DNA of 64,000 nucleotides. It comes from Alphaproteobacteria bacterium. GTDB taxonomy: Bacteria > Pseudomonadota > Alphaproteobacteria > Micavibrionales > Micavibrionaceae. Under the pieces are notes generated by a model that saw nothing but the letters and a program-made list of their open reading frames with translations, was not told where the DNA came from and did not search any database. A program made the position numbers and the translations under genes. How positions within the stretch are numbered: position 1 is the stretch's first letter; each line of letters begins with the position of its first letter. The stretch is from NCBI GenBank assembly GCA_030750865.1, contig JASMHE010000006.1, positions 87,681-151,680 of the forward strand, in the 5' to 3' direction. Below, piece by piece: positions 58,882-64,000 of this stretch.

Positions 58882-59406
58882 ATGACAGACATGACAGACG
58901 AACAAGATATTCTAAGATACGACAAACTGGTTGAAAATGCCCTGCGCGGCGTCGTCAAGAAATCAATTGAAGAAGTGATTGACGAAGGCTTGCCGGGAGA
59001 TCACCATTTTTACATCACGTTTTTGACAGATTTTCCGGGCGTAAAAATACCGGACTATCTAAAAGAACGCTATCCCGGTGAAATGACCATTGTCTTGCAA
59101 TATCAGTTCAACGATCTGTTTGTTGATACAGAAAAGATGGGCGTCACATTATCCTTTAACAATGTCCCCGAAGCACTGGTCGTGCCATTGAACGCGATCA
59201 CGATTTTCGCAGACCCGTCCGTCAATTTCGCCTTGCAATTCCAGCCGCTTGCCGATGAAACACCGGACGAACTCGATGGCATCTCGCTCGAAGACCTCGA
59301 TCTGGATGACGTCGATGAGACATCCTCCGGCAGCGACGCCGAAAAGGAAGAGAAAAAAGGTGAAGTCGTATCACTGGACCAGTTCCGCAAAAAAGACGAC
59401 GATTAA
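58882..59406 (+). CDS. sspB: SspB-family ssrA-tag adaptor for ClpXP
   Basis: A 174-residue protein with the alphaproteobacterial SspB fold: LRYDKLVENALRGVVKKSIEEV, then HFYITFLTDFPGVKIPDYLKERYPGEMTIVLQYQFNDL and FAVTLSFNN-like strands (VTLSFNNVPEALVVPLNAITIFADPSV). A long acidic linker leads to the C-terminal EVVSLDQFRKKDDD, whose VVSLDQFRKK matches the ClpX-binding tail. It tethers ssrA-tagged proteins to ClpXP. It lies about 155 bases after the tmRNA terminator, so tag and adaptor are neighbours. The start may also be ATG 58891 or TTG 58855. Confidence 0.92.
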   Translation: MTDMTDEQDILRYDKLVENALRGVVKKSIEEVIDEGLPGDHHFYITFLTDFPGVKIPDYLKERYPGEMTIVLQYQFNDLFVDTEKMGVTLSFNNVPEALVVPLNAITIFADPSVNFALQFQPLADETPDELDGISLEDLDLDDVDETSSGSDAEKEEKKGEVVSLDQFRKKDDD

Positions 59407-59573
59407 TTAACACCGCACATCACCCCCCGCAATAAGGCCCGCACAATAGAGCGACAGGCACGAGGATGCGCGCGCCAATGCGCCTACCCCTGCGCGCGGC
59501 ATGAAAAGATTATATGCTGCCACGCCATGCCATGCTATCGCATCGCACCGTATCACGCGACAACAACAGCTCT

Positions 59574-60659
59574 TTATAGCCAGTCCTTACGCTTGAAATA
59601 TAATAGAAAGCCGACAAAACACGCGACCATCAATCCGATAGCAAACGGATACCCGTACATCCACTGTGTTTCCGGCATATTCCACCGCGATATTTCGGGG
59701 TTAAAGTTCATCCCGTACAGCCCTGCGATAAACCCGAGCGGGATAAAGATGGTGGCGATGATCGTCAGCACCTTCATCACCTCGTTCATACGGTGGCTTA
59801 GGCTCGAAAGATACATATCGATCAAACTGGCGCTACGCTCGCGGTGACTTTCCAGCAAATCGATGATCTGAACGATATGATCGTAACAATCCCGTATGAA
59901 CGGCGCCATATCATCAGACACCAAATCAACCTCGTCCGCATAGCCGTTCACAACTTCCCGCAGCGGCCACGCGGCCTGCCGGATCAAACGGATCTCTTTT
60001 TTCAGATCATGGGCGTGCGATAACATATCTTCGCTGGGGGAACTAAAAATCACCTCTTCCATCTCATCCAGCGCTTGATCATATTGTTCCAGCAGCGGGA
60101 AAAACCCGTCAATCACCGCATCCATCAAGGCATAACCCAGATAATCGGGCTTTGCCTCCCGAATGCGGCGCCCCGCACCCTTGCGAATACGATCCCGCAC
60201 AGGATCAAAACAATCGCCCGCGCGCTCTTGGATCGTCAGCACAAAATTCTTGCCGACAAACAAGCTGACCTGTTCGACATCAAGCTCTCTTCCATCCATG
60301 CGCGCCATCCGCATAATCAGAAACGCCGTATCTTTAAAGGATTCAATCTTCGGACGGTGACGCACATTCAACACATCTTCCAGCGCCAGACGGTGAATAT
60401 CAAAATGCGCGCCGATTTCTTCCAGAATATCAAGCGACCCGAGGCCATTGATATTCACCCAGACAAGCGGCCACTTCTTTTGATAGACCGCAATATCCGA
60501 CACGCTGATATCATCGACCTCTTCAACATCATCTGGCCCGTACCCCATGATTGATATCGTTGACGGCTTGGCATCCTTTGACACACTCAGCGTCCCCGGT
60601 GCCGTGCCCGGTGCATGGCGTGAACGGTAGGCCATCTTTCTTTTGAATTTAAACTTCAC
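59574..60659 (-). CDS. corA: CorA-family Mg2+/Co2+ transporter
   Basis: A 361-residue inner-membrane channel with a large cytoplasmic N-domain and two C-terminal membrane segments. The selectivity motif GMN is present in AGLYGMNFNPE between the segments, and the C-terminus ends in the basic LYFKRKDWL. The start is a GTG at 60659 with AAGGGTA at seven bases; an ATG at 60635 is possible. It is a single gene in divergent position to the next. Confidence 0.94.
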   Translation of the reverse strand: MKFKFKRKMAYRSRHAPGTAPGTLSVSKDAKPSTISIMGYGPDDVEEVDDISVSDIAVYQKKWPLVWVNINGLGSLDILEEIGAHFDIHRLALEDVLNVRHRPKIESFKDTAFLIMRMARMDGRELDVEQVSLFVGKNFVLTIQERAGDCFDPVRDRIRKGAGRRIREAKPDYLGYALMDAVIDGFFPLLEQYDQALDEMEEVIFSSPSEDMLSHAHDLKKEIRLIRQAAWPLREVVNGYADEVDLVSDDMAPFIRDCYDHIVQIIDLLESHRERSASLIDMYLSSLSHRMNEVMKVLTIIATIFIPLGFIAGLYGMNFNPEISRWNMPETQWMYGYPFAIGLMVACFVGFLLYFKRKDWL

Positions 60660-60756
60660 AATCCGTTACCCTTATGTTGATATCTTGATGTATATTAAAC
60701 ATGCATTTTAACAGACTTCTTTTTATCCGCAGAACAGAAAAACAAAAGATTTTCAC

Positions 60757-61206
60757 ATGACCATCCCTCCACGCTTAAGCGCGCCGATCGAAGACTACAC
60801 TTCCTACTGGCAGAAACTCAGTCCCCGTTCGATACGATTGATCGAGAAAATAGCCGATCCGTCTCTGCGCTATACCGGCCCGTTCTTTGATACGCACGGT
60901 ACGGACGCATTCGAACAAATGGCCACGCAGCTTTTTTCAAAAATCGAGAAAACAAAAATAAACATCACCGACACCGCCGTCGGCCAAGACGAACAAACCG
61001 TTTACATGCGGTGGATCGCAACCGTCATCCCCAAAGGCAAAAAACGCCAATGGACGTTTCAGGGCATCAGCGAAGTCGCCTTTTCACCCACAGGCAAAGT
61101 GATGAGTCATATCGACCACTGGGATTCAGGCCTGCAATTTTACCTGCGCTTGCCCGTGGCCGGATGGATCATCCGAAAAATACTCGGCCGCATGTTCAAA
61201 GGCTAA
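60757..61206 (+). CDS. NTF2/SnoaL-like protein
   Basis: A 149-residue protein with the cone-shaped NTF2-like pattern: a helix (YTSYWQKLSPRSIRLIEKIADPSLRYTGPFF), a strand block (TVYMRWIATVIPKGKKRQWTFQGISEVAFSPTGKVMSHIDHWD) and a hydrophobic, basic C-terminal helix that may contact membranes. The family has varied enzymes and binding proteins; no catalytic set can be named here. It is not clearly linked to its neighbours. Confidence 0.75.
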   Translation: MTIPPRLSAPIEDYTSYWQKLSPRSIRLIEKIADPSLRYTGPFFDTHGTDAFEQMATQLFSKIEKTKINITDTAVGQDEQTVYMRWIATVIPKGKKRQWTFQGISEVAFSPTGKVMSHIDHWDSGLQFYLRLPVAGWIIRKILGRMFKG

Positions 61207-61315
61207 ACCGCCTCGCCCCGCGACACAGACAGAACGCAACCGCCCCCACCTTTACTTTACGCGCATTCATTCTACATCCATAAATAGTGATAACGACACG
61301 AAAGCAGGATAAAAA

Positions 61316-62029
61316 ATGCGCACCATCCGCAAAGCCGAAGACAGAGGAACCGCTGATCTGGGCTGGCTACAAAGCCGCCACAGCTTTTCTTTTGGTGATT
61401 ATCATGACCCCGACCATATGGGGTTTGAAACATTACGCGTCATTAATGACGATGATATCGCACCGACCAAAGGGTTCGGCATGCACCCCCACCGCAATAT
61501 GGAGATTGTCTCATACATCCTAGAGGGCGCACTGGAGCATCGCGATTCACTCGGCAACGGCTCCGTCATCAAAGCCGGTGAATTCCAGCGCATGAGCGCC
61601 GGATCAGGCATAAAGCACAGCGAATTTAATCCGCTGGACGATCAAACAACGCGCCTTCTGCAAATCTGGTTCTTGCCGGAAAAACAGCATATCAAGCCAA
61701 GCTATGAACAAAAAGCCTTCGCGCCGGACGAAAAGACAGACACCCTGAAGCTGGCTGTCTCACCGGATGGCACGAACGGATCACTCCGCATTCATCAGGA
61801 TATCAACATTTATGTGTCCGTCCTGACAGGTGAAAAAGATTTAACCCACACACTTCAAAACGGCCGCAGCGCATGGATTCAGGTCGCACGCGGCACGTTA
61901 ACCGTCAATGGCGACCCTCTCAAAGAAGGTGACGGCATTGCCATTTGTGACGAGAACATCATATTATCAAACGCAGATCATGCAGAAATTCTGCTTTTCG
62001 ATATGAAACAAAAAGACAAAGCAGCATAA
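61316..62029 (+). CDS. pirin family protein (bicupin)
   Basis: A 237-residue bicupin. The N-terminal cupin carries the pirin metal site in FGMHPHRNMEIVSYILEGALEH (His, His and later His/Glu) after LGWLQSRHSFSFGDYHDPDHMGF, and SGIKHSEFNP. The size and order match YhhW-type pirins, some of which have quercetin dioxygenase activity, while others regulate enzymes. Physiological role unknown. GCAGGA lies just before the ATG. The flavin reductase gene follows after 60 bases, so they may be cotranscribed. Confidence 0.92.
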   Translation: MRTIRKAEDRGTADLGWLQSRHSFSFGDYHDPDHMGFETLRVINDDDIAPTKGFGMHPHRNMEIVSYILEGALEHRDSLGNGSVIKAGEFQRMSAGSGIKHSEFNPLDDQTTRLLQIWFLPEKQHIKPSYEQKAFAPDEKTDTLKLAVSPDGTNGSLRIHQDINIYVSVLTGEKDLTHTLQNGRSAWIQVARGTLTVNGDPLKEGDGIAICDENIILSNADHAEILLFDMKQKDKAA

Positions 62030-62088
62030 TCAAAAACCAAAACCGAAAACCCTAAAACACGCAACAACAGATAAAGGATATGATTTCG

Positions 62089-62664
62089 ATGAGTGCCAAG
62101 ATTTTATTTTTTGCAGGCAGCGCCCGTGACGATTCCGTTAATAAAAAGCTGGCAAAACAAGCCTATGACATCGCCAAAGAAAAAGGGGCCGATGCGACCT
62201 TTGTTGATTTACGCGATTACCCGATGCCCATCTATGACGGCGACGAAGAAGATGCGCACGGCTTGCCGGAAAACGCCAAGACATTCAAAAAATTGTTTGC
62301 CGATCACGATGCGGTCTTCATCGCCTCGCCGGAATATAACAGCTCATTCTCGCCGCTATTGAAAAATACGATCGACTGGATTTCCCGCAAAGAAAGCGAT
62401 GACGAACAGCCACTTCTGGCCTTTAACGGCAAAGTTGCGGCCATCGCAGGCGCATCACCGGGCGGTTTTGGCGGCCTGCGCGGTCTTGTTCCGCTGCGGA
62501 TGCTGCTGGAAAACATCAATGTCATGGTCTTGCCCCAGCAACTGAGCATCCCCTCAGCCTACGGCAAGTTCGATGATGACGGCCAGCTCACCGATGACGC
62601 GGCGAAAGACATGCTCTCATCGATTATTGACCGCCTGATTGCCGTATCCGGCGCTTTAAAATAA
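62089..62664 (+). CDS. NADPH-dependent FMN reductase
   Basis: A 191-residue flavodoxin-like protein: FAGSARDDSVNKKLA is the FMN phosphate loop, ASPEYNSSFSPLLKNTIDWIS is the conserved isoalloxazine region, and AGASPGGFGGLRG completes the site. It reduces flavin, quinones or related electrophiles using NADPH. The start at 62089 has AAAGGA at ten bases; the ATG at 62080 is too close to that site. It follows the pirin gene and precedes the racemase gene, a likely three-gene run. Confidence 0.93.
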   Translation: MSAKILFFAGSARDDSVNKKLAKQAYDIAKEKGADATFVDLRDYPMPIYDGDEEDAHGLPENAKTFKKLFADHDAVFIASPEYNSSFSPLLKNTIDWISRKESDDEQPLLAFNGKVAAIAGASPGGFGGLRGLVPLRMLLENINVMVLPQQLSIPSAYGKFDDDGQLTDDAAKDMLSSIIDRLIAVSGALK

Positions 62665-62696
62665 GCGCCTCCCCTTAACCCCTTAAGGGAAGAACA

Positions 62697-63404
62697 ATGA
62701 AAACAGTAGGCATTCTTGGCGGATTATCGCCTGAATCGACAATCAAGTACTATCAATGGCTAAACGATGGTGTCCGGCAACATTTAGGCGGACACCACAG
62801 CGCCAAAATCCTGTTATCGTCCGTCGATTTCGGGCAATTCGTCGCACTGAAAGAAAAAGGTGACTGGGAAACGCAAGGCCGGCTCTTAGCCGCAGAAGCC
62901 GCCGCGCTGGAAAAAGCGGGCGCGGATTTTATTATTCTCGCCACCAACACCATGCACAAAATGGCCGATCAAATCGAATCCGCCATCTCTATTCCTTTTC
63001 TTCATCTGGCCGATGCAACGGCGCATAAGATTATCGAACAGGGAATCAAAAAAATCGGTTTACTCGGCACACGCTACACAATGGAGCTTGATTTTTACAA
63101 AGGACGACTGGAACGCAAAGGACTGGACGTTATTGTTCCCGATGATAACGGCAGAAACAGTGTGAACAACATCATTTATGATGAACTGTGCCACGGCAAA
63201 GTCACAGACACCTCAAGACAGGCCTATCGCGAGATCATCGCACAACTGATAGATCAAGGCGCGGAAGGTGTGATTATGGGCTGTACGGAAATTACAATGT
63301 TGATTGACCAGAGCGACTCTGCCGCTCCCTTATTCGACACAACAAAAATCCATGTTGAAAAAGCATTAGAAGAAATTTTCTCGGCCCCTGATACGCACAA
63401 TTAG
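62697..63404 (+). CDS. aspartate/glutamate racemase family protein (YgeA-like)
   Basis: A 235-residue protein with opening GILGGLSPESTIKYYQWLN and two catalytic positions: the first is threonine in LATNTMHK rather than cysteine, the second is cysteine in IMGCTEITML. The Thr/Cys pair is the arrangement of the E. coli YgeA-type L-Asp/Glu racemase. It interconverts amino acid enantiomers; the exact substrate is unknown. AAGGGAAG precedes the ATG. It is the last complete gene before the tRNA remnant. Confidence 0.9.
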   Translation: MKTVGILGGLSPESTIKYYQWLNDGVRQHLGGHHSAKILLSSVDFGQFVALKEKGDWETQGRLLAAEAAALEKAGADFIILATNTMHKMADQIESAISIPFLHLADATAHKIIEQGIKKIGLLGTRYTMELDFYKGRLERKGLDVIVPDDNGRNSVNNIIYDELCHGKVTDTSRQAYREIIAQLIDQGAEGVIMGCTEITMLIDQSDSAAPLFDTTKIHVEKALEEIFSAPDTHN

Positions 63405-63453
63405 ACACACAATCAGACAGATAATCAGAAACACGCGCGGAAACAAAAGAAAA

Positions 63454-63500
63454 TGGTGCCGTTGAGAGGATTTGAACCTCCGACCCACGCATTACGAATG
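63454..63500 (-). tRNA. 3' half of tRNA-Thr(CGT), probable attachment site
   Basis: On the minus strand, 63500-63454 reads as the anticodon loop TTCGTAA, the 3' side of the anticodon stem, variable loop, T-arm (GGAGG TTCAAAT CCTCT) and acceptor end CAACGGCACCA with encoded CCA, as expected for a threonine tRNA with CGT anticodon. Only two bases of the 5' anticodon stem are present; beyond 63500 the DNA is AT-rich and cannot supply the D-arm or the acceptor 5' strand. This is the classic left-behind duplicate of a tRNA 3' end made by integration of an island. Confidence 0.8.
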
Positions 63501-63622
63501 AAATAACATTTGTATCTTATATCTAAATTTACCAACGAGATACTATACTATACAACATATTTCTAAACATATTTCTAAACATATTATTGTTGTTTAGTAA
63601 TGAAAATGTTGTGTAAATTCTA

Positions 63623-64000
63623 ATGTTGAAATCCGTGGTCATATTTGATTTAGGTTGTGGCTATAATGTTGTTTATGTGTTTAATTTAATTCTAATGAAA
63701 TTTACAAAGATACATCAAAAGAAATGGGATACTTTTAAAAAGGAATATCCCAAAAAGAAGAAGAAATTTAGGTTGGTAGAACCTAAATGGACTTATGCTT
63801 TGGATAGAAATACTATTTCGGGAACAATCAAATTGTGTTATACAATTCCACATCAAAATGTTGATGGGAAATTAAGATATAAACACAAACAGGAATATCT
63901 TAAAACTAGAACATTTAAAGATTTGGATTTACTCCTTCAACAGGGTGAATTAGAACGCTACCATTCCCATATAATTAAAGAAAATGAAACTATTGTTAGA
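63623..64000 (+). CDS. partial protein at window end, foreign-looking AT-rich DNA
   Basis: An open frame running off the right edge. In-frame starts lie at 63623 and 63695; the second gives a protein beginning MKFTKIHQKKWDTFKKEY that is open for 102 codons. It is very rich in Lys, Tyr, Asn and Thr, with AT-rich codons unlike the rest of the window, and lies inside the presumed integrated element. It could be the N-terminal part of an integrase or another element protein; no motif confirms this. Confidence 0.45.
   Translation, partial: MLKSVVIFDLGCGYNVVYVFNLILMKFTKIHQKKWDTFKKEYPKKKKKFRLVEPKWTYALDRNTISGTIKLCYTIPHQNVDGKLRYKHKQEYLKTRTFKDLDLLLQQGELERYHSHIIKENETIVR

Noticed and set aside
63454..63600. 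tRNA-Thr interrupted by an intron
   Set aside because: The flanking sequence shows no group I intron features and no matching 5' exon within the visible bases; integration at the tRNA 3' end explains it better.

Overview
The window reads as chromosomal DNA of an alphaproteobacterium with roughly balanced base composition and dense gene packing. The main evidence is a permuted two-piece tmRNA gene next to a SspB-type adaptor, the complex I accessory subunit NDUFA12, a DUF2155 protein, ClpS-ClpA, a phasin, and the block aroQ-accB-accC-aat / DUF2155-mlaD-NDUFA12. An environmental lineage such as Micavibrionales or Rhodospirillales would fit, but the genus cannot be named from the sequence.

Layout. 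1-1.2 kb: two phage capsid-module genes running off the left edge. 1.6-4.3 kb: accessory genes (PilZ protein, exosortase-associated acyltransferase, and an AT-rich sulfotransferase with an XRE regulator). 4.3-12.7 kb, mostly minus strand: guaA and guaB (GMP synthesis), an RsmB-type and an RlmE RNA methyltransferase, a GNAT enzyme and an unrecognised tandem-repeat protein that looks kinase-like. 12.7-18.8 kb, plus strand: periplasmic M48 protease, two DsbA-like oxidoreductases, aroQ, accB-accC, aat. 19.2-26.2 kb, minus: DUF2155 protein, mlaD, NDUFA12, a divergent second ClpA, then clpA and clpS. 26.4-34.8 kb: phasin, a SPOR-tailed D,D-carboxypeptidase, a lipoprotein, a small gene behind a Fur-box-like site, hldE, a membrane-anchored LapG-type protease with an N-terminal MshEN-like domain, and pyruvate kinase. 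35.4-47.7 kb: nrdA and nrdB flanking a surface polysaccharide cluster, small unknown genes, a rhomboid protease and a HemY-like TPR protein. 48-50.9 kb: pabB-pabA-pabC. 51-57 kb, minus: F1 ATP synthase genes atpH-A-G-D, then a terminator, an unknown gene and atpC. 58.3-59.4 kb: tmRNA and sspB. 59.6-63.4 kb: corA, an NTF2-like protein, pirin, a flavin reductase and an amino-acid racemase. 63.45 kb to the end: the 3' half of a tRNA-Thr(CGT) gene joined to AT-rich foreign-looking DNA, read as the junction of an integrated element.

The strongest leads are three. First, the tmRNA tag reading frame contains two back-to-back ANDN tag units, beside the adaptor gene that should read it and in a window with two ClpA-type unfoldases. 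Second, one polypeptide carries a predicted cytoplasmic MshEN (c-di-GMP-type) domain, a membrane segment and a periplasmic LapG-like protease. Third, the atp operon is interrupted by a terminator and an unknown gene before atpC.
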